Assembly: GCA_034336665.1 (NCBI GenBank)
Contig: CM067572.1
Coordinates: 4,022,286-4,086,285, forward strand
Reading direction: 5' to 3'
DNA from: Luscinia megarhynchos
Taxonomy: Eukaryota > Chordata > Aves > Passeriformes > Turdidae
DNA: 64,000 nucleotides
Shown: positions 1 through 13,623 of the stretch, in pieces
Layout of the letters: every line of letters begins with the position of its first letter
Position numbering within the stretch: the first letter of the stretch is position 1
The notes under the pieces: generated by a model
What the model was told of the DNA's origin: nothing
The model's database searches: none
What the model saw: only the letters and a program-made list of their open reading frames with translations
Translations under genes and position numbers: made by a program

Positions 1-1237
1 AAACAGAGATGTGTCTGTCAGTGCCTCTGGGAGTGAGGGGGACAATGTCATGCCCACAGCACTGTAGCAGAAGGGGTGTTGCTCAAAGCTACCCTCCACC
101 TGACAGTTATGCTTATTTTTAGCTTTCTATGAATTTTCTCTGGTCAGAAGATCACAGGTCCCCATCACTGCTTGCTTTCAAGACAGTGAGAGCAAGAAAA
201 TACTAATGAACTCTTCCTTCCCCAAGCATTTTCTTCTATTTTGGGCAGTTAAATAAGACTCAGACTGCAATTAGCCAGCCCAGTCTGTCTCATGCTCTGA
301 CCCTGGGTTTAGACAAGGGCCACAGTGCTGTCTCATTTAAAGATCCACAGAGACATTTCTTATCATAAGGAAGTTTAAGAAAACACAGTTTATTTAACAA
401 ATGTGTTTTTACACTGACCTTCCTGTAATTTGCATTCAAAGCTTCCTATAAAATGCCAGAAAGGTTCTTAATGGCAATAATAAAGAAATCATAAGCTATG
501 AGGAGCCAGGGATATTGGCCATTTCTTCCTCAAGACTTAGTTAATCTGTAATGTGTATATTTGTGCTGGGTTGTGGTTGTTTATTTGCTGCCCTGTGTAA
601 AGAGGCTTTTTCCCATCTGCTGCTGCCATTCTCCCCTTTCATAATGAAATTCTGGTAAGTTCTTCCCTCTGTCCCTCCTTCCATCTCCACATTTTAGACT
701 AACTGGAGGCAAGAATTGATGTTGTTATGAAGATTTCTTTAATGGGGTGAAACTTCTCATTTCCATCCTGAATAATTTATGGCCAGCTCATTCCCACCAG
801 TTCTGACTAGGGGTTGTTAGCCTAATTATTTTCTTTTCCTGCTGTGATATTCCTTATTTACTTATAAACAGCAGTTGTATCCTCTCTCAACCCACCCTTT
901 TTTTAAAAAAAAATTATTATTTCAGCTAAGTAAGCCAAAATTATTCTCATAAAGTTGTGCTCTTTTATTTCAGGTAAAAAAGTTATTAAATCAATAAACC
1001 AAGACCCAGTCAGGATCCTGATCACCTGTCCCAGTTGATCTTTGCTCAGCAGGTGAAATGCTGCTGTGTGGGGCTGCTGAGAAAACCTCCATGGATTTTA
1101 ACATGATCACAACCTCCCCTGCCAAATTGTAAGTGTTTGTAAAGTCATACAGGGGAGCTTGATAAATAAACTGATTTTTAACTGGAGGTTATTTATGTAT
1201 AGCCACAGAAAAGAATGTTTGACTGTTAAATTGAGCA

Positions 1238-1320
1238 ACTGGTCTAGTGGAAACAGGGTTGGAATCAGATGGTCTTTAAGGTCCCTTCCAACCCAAAATA
1301 TTTGATGGTTCTGTGATTAT
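1238..1320 (+). repeat. CR1 LINE fragment, 3' end
   Basis: The segment contains the typical CR1 3'-end string GGTCCCTTCCAACCCAAAAT followed by a degenerate copy of the terminal ATTCTGTGATTAT-like repeat. Only about 80 bases of the 3' end remain, as expected for 5'-truncated CR1 copies. Confidence 0.8.
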
Positions 1321-2937
1321 CTGCAGAGCAGGTGCAGGGAAGAGCCATCTGCACTGCTGATGTCCAAGTCTGACATTCAAAGGTTAGAGGTCTTTCAGGT
1401 GGCATTTCTGCTTAATTGTCACTGATGAAACTAATTTACAGCAAATTGTAAGAATTTGGAGTGAATTTTCTGAGAGCTACTTCTCTGGTGCCCTTCACAG
1501 AAAGCAATTCCACCTGAAAAAATAAGGTTTTTCCTTGGCTGCCTCATCAATTCCCTTTACCAAACCTTCTTAGCTGTGCCATGAGGTGTCCATGTTGCAA
1601 AGTTGAGGCTTTTCACATCTTTTCCTGGGGCTTAGAGCAGAGTGTTGTTAGCATGACTGTGCACATGAACCACATCCATTGCTGGATTCCTCTGTTTTCT
1701 CTCCTGGAGTATCTGTATTTCATATTTGAAGGCTTTAAATGAATCATCTCAGAAAAGAGAATGCAGCTAAAGCTCAGGCAGAGCATGTATTTGGCATCCA
1801 TCTCAGACATGTGAGATCTGTGCCAAATCTGCTGCTCTCTTTTGAGGCACAAGACAACGTCCCCAGCTTTGTGCAGGCAGCAGAACCCACTGAGCACTTC
1901 AGAAATCTGATCTATTTTCTTCTGGAAATCTCATGGAGTGTTTGAACTACACGACTGGGAATGATTTTGAAAAATGGTGCTAGGCAGCCTTGTTTGCTTT
2001 CTGAAATCTTTTGAAAACACCAGTTTTAGGAAAGCTAACCACAACCCTAGCAGAAGGATTAATTCATCTGTTTTCTTAAGGAAAAATAATTACTACGGAT
2101 CTTTCAAAGCTCCCAAGGAGTCAGCAGAGGAGTCTTCCCCAGAGTTGCTGTCTGTGAGAGCTGATTTGGCTGTGGTGCTGTAAAATCCATCATCCCCTTG
2201 GCCGGGGCAGGGAGCAGGAGGAGACACCTCTGTGCTGGCATCTGGAGAGACTCAGAGCTGCTGCTGAGATCCTCCTTTTGCTGAATGTGTGGAGAGGTGC
2301 AGCATCTGCCGTGGCTGGTGCTGATGAATATATATATGAGGGAGCTGGTTTTAATTTAAACTACTCCAGTTCTTCTCTGCTGGGGATGCAGAGTGCCCCA
2401 GAGGGAGCAGAGCCCAGTGCTGGAGCCTGGCAGTGGGAGAGGGTGGGAAATGAGGCATTTTACACCCAGGTGAAACCACTGGGAAAACTGAACCGGTGGT
2501 GGCAAAGGGCAGCAGGGGAAGATTGTGGAGAAAAGCCTTGCAGGAAAGCTGTGAGCACTCGAGGGGGTTGGTGCTGGGGTTTCAGGGAGCTCAGAGGCAG
2601 CAATGAGCTCTGCAGGGGGAGCGAGATGCTCCCGGCAGGGAGGCGCCTGGTGGGACTTTAATAGCTACCAGCATGCTGCTGAAAAACATCACTTCTCCTG
2701 GGAGGAGAGCCCCAGGCCAGTGGTAGAAATAGCAAGAAAAATAGGAATAAAAATAGAAGGGGTGGGGAGGCAGCAGAGCTGGGCTGGTGGCTGAACATCA
2801 GAGCGCTCGGCTCACCTCTACCTGCTCTGCTCCAGGGCAGGTGGGATGGATCCTTGGCAGGGACTGCCTGTCTTGAGCTGCTTTCCCAGTGAACAAGACA
2901 TTTTTCATTCCACATTTCCACATGTCAGTTCCAGAGG

Positions 2938-2960
2938 AAAAAAAAAAAAAAAAAAAAAAA
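2938..2960 (+). repeat. Poly(A) tract, 23 bases
   Basis: An uninterrupted run of 23 A. No recognisable retroposed gene or SINE precedes it, so it is annotated only as a homopolymer. Confidence 0.9.
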
Positions 2961-4580
2961 GTGATTGTTGTTTTTATTGTTATCTGTTGTCACTTCTTCT
3001 TTCAGGCTCTCACTTTTCTCACTATAAGCTCTCCAGGCAGGGATTTATTCACCACTTTCAAATGACTGGCATGAAGGTACCATGCCACCAGAAATAAAAC
3101 CCATCCTGATAGTAGTTAATATCTTACTTAGATATTTTCCTTCTTGAAATTAAATGGAAAAAACTGGACAACCAAAATTCAAATAGCTTTTCAATTCTTT
3201 TGAAACCTCTCTTTAGTTGGTTGGATTCAATTTTTTTGGGGGAAGCATATTTTTTCTACCAAAAACCTGTAAGCAAGGATTTTTCTCCAGGCATATCTTG
3301 TCATGTGAATTTTATCAGCTCTCCAGACAAATGAAAAGGTCAGGTAAGTGACAGTGGAGGTGGGAGTGACTCTTCTGCTCAAGAAGATCTTGTCTTTACA
3401 GCTTTTAAGATATTTCTGGCTTTGAAGAAGACCTCACACATTTCTTTTTCCCAGCCTGTAGCTTCTTTCTTGTCAAGAGGTTCTGGACATTGAAGATGTT
3501 TGGCCTCTAAACCTCAAGGAAAATCAAAGTGTCTGCAGCCAGGAGAAAGGAGATTTCAGCTCCTCTTTCAGGTACTTATAAAACCATCATGCTACTCCTC
3601 TAATTTTCACTCCAAGCCCTTGAAAATCAATTGTTCCATGAGCAGACAAGGTGGCAGCTTGTGCTCTGCCTGGTTCCATGGTCCTCTGTCCTGCCCTGCC
3701 ACCTCTCCTTGTCCCCCATGGGTCCCCAGTGCTCCCATCGTGTCCCCAGGGCCACCAGGGAGCTCAGGCAGGAGGTGCTCTTGTCTCTCTCCTTTTCCTT
3801 GCCTGTGCCCTGACTTTCTTGGCACCTGAGCAAATGCAGCACCCTGAGAGCATCAGTGCCATGCCCAATGTGGAGCAGTGCTGGCAAATGGGCTCCAAAC
3901 CTGTCAGAAGAGTGGTGGGAGGGGGGCAGGCCGGGCAGGGGAATGCAGCAGAGGAGCTTTGCCTCTGTCAGGGTGGACAGCCACTGTTCCCCTTCCCCTG
4001 CAGAGCACAGCACAGACTGAGCACAGACCTCCCCCTCTGGGATCCCCCTGCATCCCTGTCCCCACTCTGCTCCCCAAGGGCGTGGGGTCCCCTTTGTAGT
4101 GAGTTTGTTCAGTGATTAGCAGGGAATCAGGGGTTGTGCTGTTTGTGCTGGCACCTGCTGCTTGGTGGGGGAAGAAAGGTTTAATTGTGCAGGTGATGGG
4201 CTGAGGTGATAAGTGCTGACTTCAAGAGCTGCTCCCACTCTGGTGTGTGGAGTTACCCCTGCAGGACCCACTTTCATGGCATGGCTGTTGGACTAGAGCT
4301 GGATGATGGTGTTGGCAGCCTGCCCACCACATCCTGTGAGCTCTCTGGACAACAACACTGCCCTCTGACACAGGGACTGTGAGGGGCCTGAGCCAAAGCC
4401 TGCCTGGTCCTGCTGGGCATTTTGGAATCAAACCACAGCTGGACCTGACCACAGAGCAGAGCATAGCCAGCTGTGGGCAGAGCAGAGAGAGGTACAGACG
4501 TGTAGCACCTACACCTAGTGGCTCACACTGGAGTCTGAGCAGACCTTGGAGGAGCAGGACTGCTCCTCACTTGTTGAAAT

Positions 4581-4670
4581 GCCCACCCTCACTGGGAAGA
4601 ATTTCTTCCCAATATCTAATCTAAATCTACCCTCCTCCAGCCTAAAACCCTTTCTGCTTTGTCATCACTC
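4581..4670 (-). repeat. CR1 LINE fragment, reverse orientation
   Basis: It contains the CR1 reverse-strand hallmark AATTTCTTCCCAATATCTAA followed by CTAAATCTACCCTCCTCCAG, the complement of the internal 3' portion of CR1. It is a short isolated remnant. Confidence 0.75.
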
Positions 4671-5357
4671 AGAGTCTGCAAATGGAAATTAAAAAGCCTC
4701 TGAAGGAGTCTGTAAGTAATTTCTAATGATCCTTCCCAGGACATTTTATGAAATGAAAGGCCCCTGTTCTCTGTCTGCAGTTAACCAAGGTCCTCTGGAG
4801 CCAGGAGAATATTTTAAGAACAGTGTTACTTTGCAGCAGCTCATAGCTAATGAATTCCCAATTCATATTTCACAGTAGGCTTAGAAGAAAAGAAAAATCC
4901 ATTTTCCTCACAGCTGTAATGTATTTTCCAGTCACTTGTGGAACAGATTGTCTCAGACCTGCAGCAGTGTGAAAAAGGCACAAACTAGAGTTTGGCTGCT
5001 TTGTGTCCAGGGTCCCTCATCTGCTCCATGCTCTAATTGCATTAAAAGTGTTCATTTCAGAGGCTGCCAGAGCCTCCATTTTCATATTACTTTGTTGGGT
5101 GCTCTCCCTATTTCTTCTTATTCTGTTTTTGCTAAGTGCCTGCAAAACAAATTACAGCAAATATTCCCTCATCAGGGCAATGCTTCTTAATTCACAGTGC
5201 ATTTTAGTTTGTACATGTTTGATGCATCCATCTAAATTGTGCTGGCAGAGACCTTGAAGGGAGTCATTAGGACATTTCATCTGTTTGGTGATCAACTTTC
5301 TTTCATTTGTCCTGGTTCTTTTGATCCAGGATCAAAGGAGAAGGGCATGAGAGTAAA

Positions 5358-5535
5358 ATCACAGCATCCTAGAGGGGTTTGGGTTGGAAAGGACCTTCAA
5401 GATCATTCTGTTCCATCCCCTGCCATGGTCAGGGACACTTCCCACTATTCCAGGTTTCACCAAACCCCATCCAACCTGGCCTTGGACACTTCCAGGGATC
5501 CAGGGCAGCCACAGCTTCTCTGGGCACCCTGTGAC
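5358..5535 (-). repeat. CR1 LINE fragment, reverse orientation
   Basis: It starts with the complement of the CR1 3' end (GGGTTGGAAAGGACCTTCAA) and runs through the CCAACCTGGCCTTGGACAC segment. About 180 bases of the 3' end are present. Confidence 0.85.
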
Positions 5536-8500
5536 ACTAAATTATGATATTTTGGATACCCCTACTGTGAACAAAAGCTGGTGATCAATTATTTCCAAAG
5601 CCAAGGGGGTTTCTTGGTGGATCTTCCCTGACTTTGGGGAACCAGAAGCTCCCAGCTGGATGTGATGGTGTCTGCCTGACACAGCTCCCCCTGCATGACC
5701 ATGGATCTGTGTGAGGAAACCTCAGCACCACTTTGGGGTGGGGAGAGACAAGAATTTCTCCTCTGCAGATCCAATGAGTGCTGCCCTGGAGGCTTCTGCC
5801 CACCAGCCAGGGCTGCTTGTTGTCACTGTCATGTGAAAATCTTGGTCCTGGGGCTATGAACAAACAGCAGGGATGCAGAAACTGCCCCAGTAGGTGATGA
5901 AGCATCTTCTGGCATCTGTGCTCCCCTTTGGGCAGCAGCTGCATGTCAGCAGGTCTGTGCTGGAGAGATGGCAAACAGAACTGGTGTGACCTGATTGTGG
6001 CTTTTGTTCGAGGCACTTAGTCTGCCAGACAGGACAACAAAATCCCCATGCACTATTCTGGGTATTTGAGTCTAGCAGATGGCCAGGATGTGGCTGGAGT
6101 CAGAGCAGCCTCTCTGGGTCACAATTCTTTCCTTTCCTCCCAGGAGTCACCTTCAGTCCCATGTCTGCTGGGCCCTTAAAATTGGACGAAAAATACTCAT
6201 TTCCAGTCAGTGAGATAAACTGCTGATGGAAACAGATATGGGAGAAGATCTTCCAGACCTAGCAAACACTTTACCCAAATCAACTGGGTTTTTAAAAACG
6301 TTTTTTATTTTGGCTAATCAACCAAGAACTAGTCTGGCAACAATTACCCCCAGCTCTTGTTCCTGGAAGATGCACTGTTGGGTCCTGGAGATGCACTGTT
6401 ATGTGCTAGTGTGCACTTTCACATAAATGTATTAATTTTGAGCAGCTACTTCAGCAAGTGATTTGGAACATCCCATCAGCTTATTCTCAGTGAGCTTTTT
6501 TCTCAGATCAAGACTGCAAGTTTCCAACTCCACTTGGGATCTAGCTTTCCTAAATCATCTCTTCCAGACGGTTCCATGTTTTTAAAGGCTTGGCATGAGG
6601 TAGTTGTGGTTCTGCCTGTGTCAGCCTAGGCTGTCACAGCCAATAGACCCACATCCCATGATGTGGATGCTGACTTGCATCCCAGCTCTGCTGTTCACTT
6701 GCCTATTTGGTTGCTGTTTTGCATCTGCAGTGAATCACAGTGTGGTCACATTGAGAGTAGGGTCTTCAAGAATTTTAGCTTCAATTTTACAGGGTACTGT
6801 AAATAGTGCCTAAATTGTGGCATTAATGCACTGCCTTAGAAATAAGAGCAAAGGAGGAATCTGAAAGTACAAGTGGATGTGAATGTGCATGAGCATGCTA
6901 ACATGTTGATTCTAGAAGTTCATTGAGAAAAATACCCAGGGAAATGTAAAATTTGTTAAATTGGTTATGGATAAGGAATGCAGCTGAATCAGGCACCAGC
7001 TGGAATGTTGTGCAACAGCTGGGCAAGCAGCTCTTTTCCATAATCCTGAATTCACCTTAGACTTTTCATTACTCAACTCAAATTTCCAATTACTTTCAAG
7101 ACTGTGTGGCAGAACATAAAATAATCCTGATTCACACAATCCAGCCTGCACCATCAGCCCCTGGCTGCTGCTGCCCACCCAGGCTGGAGCTGGGCCATTT
7201 GGGTCATGTCCTGCCTGCAGTGGGGGGCCCTGGGCAGAACATGGCTACAGCTATTTGGGGCAAAATATGATTTTCTGCCTTGATCTTTCCCCTGTGCATC
7301 TGAGATGGAGTTTGCTGCTGTATTTCCATTTTGGAAGGGAGCTCTCCTGTTATCACTCCAGCATGAGCAAGAGATCTGATACCTTGTCACACCCTGGGGA
7401 AGTTTTATGAAAAATCAGTGAAGCATTGCTTAACCTCTGCTTCCAAGTCCAGATAAACACTCGTGCAGCGAATTTCAAATTAAAAGAATAAACCACAGGG
7501 CTGTCCCAGGTATTGGGTAGATAATGACTGAGCAGTCCTTGCTGCCTCGTGTGGATTGCCCACTGCAGCTCTCCAAGGGCATTGCTTGACTGTTATTCCC
7601 TCCAGCACTCCAGCAAGAGCTCATGGGGTGTTTGTGGCCAGTTCACCATCACCCTACTCCATTTGCAGTCCCAGACAAAAGGTGATATGATGCTGCAGCA
7701 GCCCTTGGGTTTCAGCAAGGCATTTCCCTGCAAACAAGACTGTCAAAAATGGGCAAACTGGGAAGAACAGTGATTGCACCCTGTGTTCACTCTGTCAGTC
7801 CAGTCCTGGCCTAATGGCAGCGCTGATTCTGACCCATATCTTCCCTCACATCTCTGAGTAACAGTGCTGGATGTACCACCCTGGAAGACTCATTTTTGAG
7901 CTCATATCTCTAAGGTTTATTTGTAAAACTGTCTTGAAAGGGCTGGCACAGGAGTGCCATTTATTTTCAAGGGAATTGTGTATTCCAGCTGCTTCTGGGG
8001 CTCAGCAAAGCTCAGGACAGCACACATAAACACTCACAATCACAATGCTTTTTCACTTGGCTGTGTGCAATACAAAACACCCAGAGGAATCAGGCAAACA
8101 ACAGCAGCAGCTTCTTGACCTGCAAGCAAAAACCTCCCCAGAGGTTTTTTTCTGCGCTGGGTCCAGCAATCCCACCCTGGCAAAGAGCATCAGAGCTGGG
8201 GCAGGGAGACACCCCTGCCAATGGCACTGACAGACAAGATCTCCAAATTACACTGGAACAAAAGCTCGGGGTTTTGCCTGGTTTCTCAAGTCATGGGCTT
8301 TGATTTTGTTTTTTTTTGGTGACTGGACTGATGTGGGAAACAGGCTCCCTGCTAAAGGTGAGCAGGAGAGTCACAGCTTTATGTCACAATCTCTGCAGTT
8401 TGTTCTCCCAACAGATAATTCTGCACCTGCAAAAACATTGGTTGCTTCATGCCTCTGTATTGTGCTTTGGGGGAGAGGAAAAGAACCCTCCTGAGCTTTC

Positions 8501-11500
8501 CAGCATGGATTTGGAGGTCAGAAGTCACTGAGAATAAGCAGATTTCCTCTCCCTGCTAACCTCCAAGGGCCATCCAGCTCATCCCAGCCCCTGGTGCTCA
8601 GGATTGACACCAAATACTCAGTTACACTTCTGTGGCTGCAGTGTGTAATTATGGACTATGCTAATGGAGTTTGGAACTTGAGTACTCAGTGCCAGCTCAG
8701 ATGGGGAGGCAGCACTGTCAGCACCTGCTGCTGTGACCCCTGTCCCCTGAGAGGCACTTTCCCTGGGAATTACACATATTTATAGAGAGACAAACAATTT
8801 ATCCTGCTGTGGGCTCCAGGCTCCTCACCCCATTTCAGCTGCCCCTTGCTGCCCACTCAGGCTCTGCAGGCTGCTCCTGCCAGCCCCACACTGTGCCCCA
8901 GGGCACTGGGGCCATGGGGAGGGTCTGTGCCCCCCGGGGGTCTCAGGCTGGGGCAGGAGGGAGAGCCCTGGAGCAGCTGCTGGGGCAGAAGCACAGAGGC
9001 TTTATGGCTCCCAGCCTGTTGTGTCAGCAAATCCACCCCTATCTCAGGACCCTTATCTGCCAACAGTGTAAATAATTTCTAAATGAGCTGGAAGGAGGAA
9101 GACTGATGAATGCAGTTTTGCTGGAAAATGTTATCAGGTTGGGAACAGGGAAGGCTGAACACTCCCTTATCTGTCCTGGATGAGAAGTGGGGAATAACTG
9201 GGGTCTCCCCAGCCCCACTCTGGCAGCATAGGTCCCAGAAGCATTTGGCTCTTCTGTATCAAACTGAAGAGTTTCAGCTATTTGCTTTCAATTCTGCTGT
9301 TCGTGCACTTTGCTGTGTTTGTTATTCAGTGCCTTCTGTCCTCTCCCTTTCCCCTGTGCCAGTGATTAAGAAGATGCTGATGCTGTTGTGGGCTTTGGCA
9401 CCTGGAGGTTGTGCTCAGAGCATCCTGTTGGTGTGCAGGGAGCATCAGTGTGGTGACTGAGCCACAGTGCCCACTGAAAAAAATTCCTGTTGTCCCATAT
9501 TCCCTTTGCTTTGTTTTTGTAAAAAGAAACAATTGCTCCTTATTTTTGTCTATATTTGGTGTAATCAGATCCCTCCACCACTGAAGCTCATTTCCTGCTG
9601 CTGGGTACATCCAAGCTATTATTGAGTATTTATTTTTCCATGGGCCTCTCTGTTTCTAATTACTTTGTGCTGATATTATGTGACAATGTTGAGTCTGCAC
9701 CTCCCTTAATACCTGCCACATGCTGAGTATATTGTAAACAATAAATTTTTCAGCTATTTCCTGCTATTATTTACCTCTTTATTTCTGATCTTACTATTTC
9801 TGGATATTTAATGAAGCTGTTTTCTGATGGGGTTATTGGAGGGCAAGCAGACAGAAAGCACACAGATATATTAGAAGTAACTTTACTACTGATGCTTAAA
9901 ATTGGTGAAATCCTGTGGGGTTTGTTGCTCTTTTTTTATGGAAGACAGTGAGAGCTTTGCTGCAGCTAAAGTGATAAAAGACTGGCAGTGCAGAAAAATA
10001 ATATCTCTGCATGCTCACACATAAATAGCCTATGTGGTGCTGCTACTGCTGCTCTGGCAACAGCCACTTCTGCTTAAAATCTGTTTCTTCTTATTTGACA
10101 GACATTGGAATTTTACATGTGTGGGATGTCTCTCATAAACTGATTTTATTTGGAAGACAGCAGAGAAAACATTTTTTGAGAAATGAAGGGGAAAACTATT
10201 GAGAAAGGGAAGAGTATATCTGATATTTTACTTATATGTATTTATAAAATATATTTATATAAGTATCTTGGCAGTATTAAAGCCTTTTAAGAGTTGTGGG
10301 GCCATTGCCCTCCTGAGCCCTGAGCTGGCAGGTGCTGGCCCTGCCCCATCTGCTGTGCCACCAGTGCAATTGGTGCTTTGCAATGATCATTTCTCTTCCC
10401 AAATTAAGCCCCTGGCTTGATGGACCAGGGCTCTCAGCTGGGTGGAGGCAAAGTGGTGCTCCTGGAGCACTCACTCCTGCTGGGTTCTGTACTTAGCCCT
10501 TCTGGAAATCCTAAAACAGCCCGAGCATCATCTGAGCCTGGGGTGTTTCTGTGGCCACCAAACCTGGCAGCAGCTCCTGTCCCCTGTGCAGTCTCCATGC
10601 TGTGGGTGCATTTTTTTCCCAACAGCTTCATCCCTGACACAGGAGCACATCCCTGCAGCTCTGAGAGCCCAGCCCTCCAACGAGCAGGGCTTTTCTGGGC
10701 TCTTATCCAGCACTAAACATGGAAAATTCCAAGTCAACCCTGTGCCCCATCAAGCTGTTTGGGATCTTTTAACTTCCAAAACAAACATGGACAAAACTGG
10801 TGATTTTACGGCAGATTCTGTTGGAAAGAAACAACTGGCAAAGCAGGTACCTGGCTCAGTTATTGCCCACCTAAAATCACAGAAACACTGACCTCTGGCT
10901 TTTAAAACATGTTGCTTCAACTCTAATCTGGGTAATTTGCATAAATTTACATTTGACCAATTACAGGCTCTGTTTCCTGCCTGCCACCTGCATCACACCT
11001 GGCCACTTCAGCTGCAAAAACACATGAAATTAAGGAAGAATCACCATTTTTCTGAAGCGTTGCTTGGAGTCGGTGTCTCATCTGCAGACTCCAGCTAGTT
11101 TTCCCATTAAACATTTAACAATCATATTGTGAAATCACGATTTACATTTAAAACTTCCTTTTGTGGTTTCTGTGCCTGACACATACATGCACCATGACCT
11201 GATAAAAGTCCTACCTGCAGAAGAGCTGTAACAGCATCCACACTTATGATGGGGAGCTCTGGGTATGCCCAGGGCAGCAAAACTAAAATGACTGGCTGGA
11301 TCTATAAGAAAATTTTACTAAGTTAAGCACTCTAGATCCACAGTTGCTATCAGAATTTTGCTTTTTCAAAGTTCAACAATATTGTCAAGCCTTGGGAAAA
11401 GGAACTCCTGCCCTCCATCCTCACTGCAGTTGAACTCAGGGAGTAATAAAAACCTGCAGGAGCACTTTGGTGGTTTTCTTCCAAACCCTGCTCTGAAATA

Positions 11501-13398
11501 AGTTGCTTTTTCTTGCAATCCCAGGCCTTGTTTTCCTCTGACTGTGACAGCCTGTGTCTCCTAGGTTGTACAACCACACACGTGGCTGCCAGCCTGCTTT
11601 GAAAGGAAGGATAACAAGGCAGGGTGATCCCATTAGCTCCAATTTTTGGTGGTGCTTGTTCCATTTAATCTCAACAGGTTTGTTGTGTCAGTGTGGTGTA
11701 AAGGATGTGTTGTCACATAAAAGCACAGCTCTGAAACACCAGGTGGGGCTGGGTTTTGAAATGGAACTGTGAAGTCAGGCCCTTTGCTTTAACTTCATGC
11801 AGCAAAGGAAGCAATCAGTTTTAGAAATACTTGCAGCTTTACCATGAGAAGTGTGGCTTGCTCAACACAGTATTAGTTGCTGCTACTGTTAAATGTTTTG
11901 TAACAGCATTAGGGATCTTTGGGATGTTCAGAAAAATGAAACCACCCGTAAATGTTGCTTCACCACTGCCTGGTTTTCCTCCAATGGGAAATTTCAAGGC
12001 AGCACTACCCAGTGCCCCAGCCTGGGGCAGGAATTGTGTTGATTTCCACTGAAGGATATGAAATCCAACACTTCCTGTCTTGCAGCCAGTTACACACACT
12101 GCTCCCTTCCTTTTGCTACCTCTGAAGCAGCAAAAGGAAACAACCAGAGGCAGACATGGCACAAGTAACTGTTACTCTACTGCTGCTTCTTCCCCTCTCT
12201 CTGGGCCAGGAACAGCTGCTCAAGTGCATTGGAAAATGACAAATGACACCCAAAAGGCTGTCAACAAAATTCACTTCCGTAATTCTCATTTAGATTTAGG
12301 TAGCAAAAGTGGGTATCAGTTGACTGTAATGCATTGTTTTGTGCCTTGTCAAGTCTCTAAATTCTCTCCCAGAGGTTTGCCGGCAAAACCAATGCTGACA
12401 TAATTATAAAAAAACAGTAAAAACATCAGATCAAACAATTTAGTGGGCACATTTCAGCCTCAACTACCTGACTTGTTCAAGCACAAAGTGCAGTATCACA
12501 ATCTAGATGTATCCCTGGTTTATGATATTTAATTAGTACCATATTACTTATTCCAGAGTTCACCAGCACACTGGAACCTGAGCAAATATTCAGAAAAATC
12601 TCAGAGAGGACACTACATGGCACTGAAATGCATCTACATGCAAGTTACTGCAAGTGCAGTTTCACAAATACTTTTTTCATAATAAAAACACAAATGTCTC
12701 TTGATGTAATATGAAGAACTAGTTCATAGTTATGGGATTATTTGTAACTCCTCACTTGTACTAGAGAAATACCTGCTTTAAAGAAATAATCTCATAAGCC
12801 AAATACAAAAACTTTAATACACTATAAAAGGAGAAACAACTGTAGATTTTATGGGATTCAGGCACTGCCAATACTGAAGAACATCCCAGTCCTTTCCTTA
12901 GGATATTTTCGCTGGTTGCTGGTAATCAGGTATGTCTCCACCTCCTCATTTGTCCATCTAATATAAACCTATCAAATCTTTGCTGTCCTCCAGAGTCTGA
13001 CTTGTGGTTACACACAGGAATACCACAACCAATTAAGGAATGAGGTATATCACACCAAAAAAACGTATTTACCATCTGCAAGCCTATTTTTAAGCTAAAA
13101 TAGCTAGAAGTAAACCTATATTAAATATTTTGCCATTACCTTCACATGAATTCACAGGAGATGGTACTTTCAGTCACAAGCTCTAGCACTATTTGTACCA
13201 ATATGATTAAAAATTTATTGAACTATACTGGGCAAAGGGCTCAAGTTTTTTTCCTACTGACTTTCACTGGTGCCAAGTAAACAGCTGATTCCCAGCAGTG
13301 GAAGGAAAACTGCAAATCAAACATTTCCCGTGCTGTTTTCTAGTTAGAACAAAAATACCAGAAAACCATCCATGCTCTGTCCAACAGGGTACAAAATC

Positions 13399-13404
13399 TT
13401 TATT
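13399..13404 (-). terminator. RPL22L1: RPL22L1 poly(A) signal AATAAA
   Basis: A canonical AATAAA on the minus strand lies 75 bases past the RPL22L1 stop codon. This gives the very short 3'UTR usual for ribosomal-protein genes, with cleavage expected near 13380. Confidence 0.8.
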
Positions 13405-13478
13405 CACCAATAAGTTAAAGTGTTCTTATAAATAGATGTCCTAGTCTTTTGTACTCTGCACTGAGCATGAGGGCCCAG

Positions 13479-13623
13479 TCACTCCTCAGACTCGGAGCCC
13501 TCCTCGTCCTGGCTGATCTGGAAGTAGCGCAGCTCGTACGTCTCCTTGTCGGACGCGACCACGCGCAGCCAGTCCCGCAGGTTGTTCTTCTTGAGGTACT
13601 TCTTGGTGAGGTACTTCAGGTAC
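13479..13623 (-). CDS. RPL22L1: RPL22L1 coding exon 4 (residues 75-122, stop)
   Basis: Acceptor CAG precedes G|TAC CTG, so the split codon makes Arg75. The exon encodes [18 protein letters not shown], the basic RNA-binding segment, then the acidic C-terminal tail and TGA. It is GC-rich compared with exons 2 and 3. Confidence 0.95.

Larger units (their letters stand above)
1..13378. other. Gene-free intergenic region downstream of RPL22L1
   Basis: I find no exon with splice signals or a recognisable protein family on either strand. Open frames here are all short (under about 155 codons) and resemble no family I know. The sequence is moderately AT-rich and carries three CR1 fragments and one poly(A) tract, listed separately. 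By conserved gene order this should be the spacer between RPL22L1 and the next gene on the left (SLC7A14 in mammals), but nothing of that gene is visible. Confidence 0.7.

Noticed and set aside
2938..2960. Poly(A) tract as the tail of a processed pseudogene
   Set aside because: No gene-like sequence or target duplication is seen before it.
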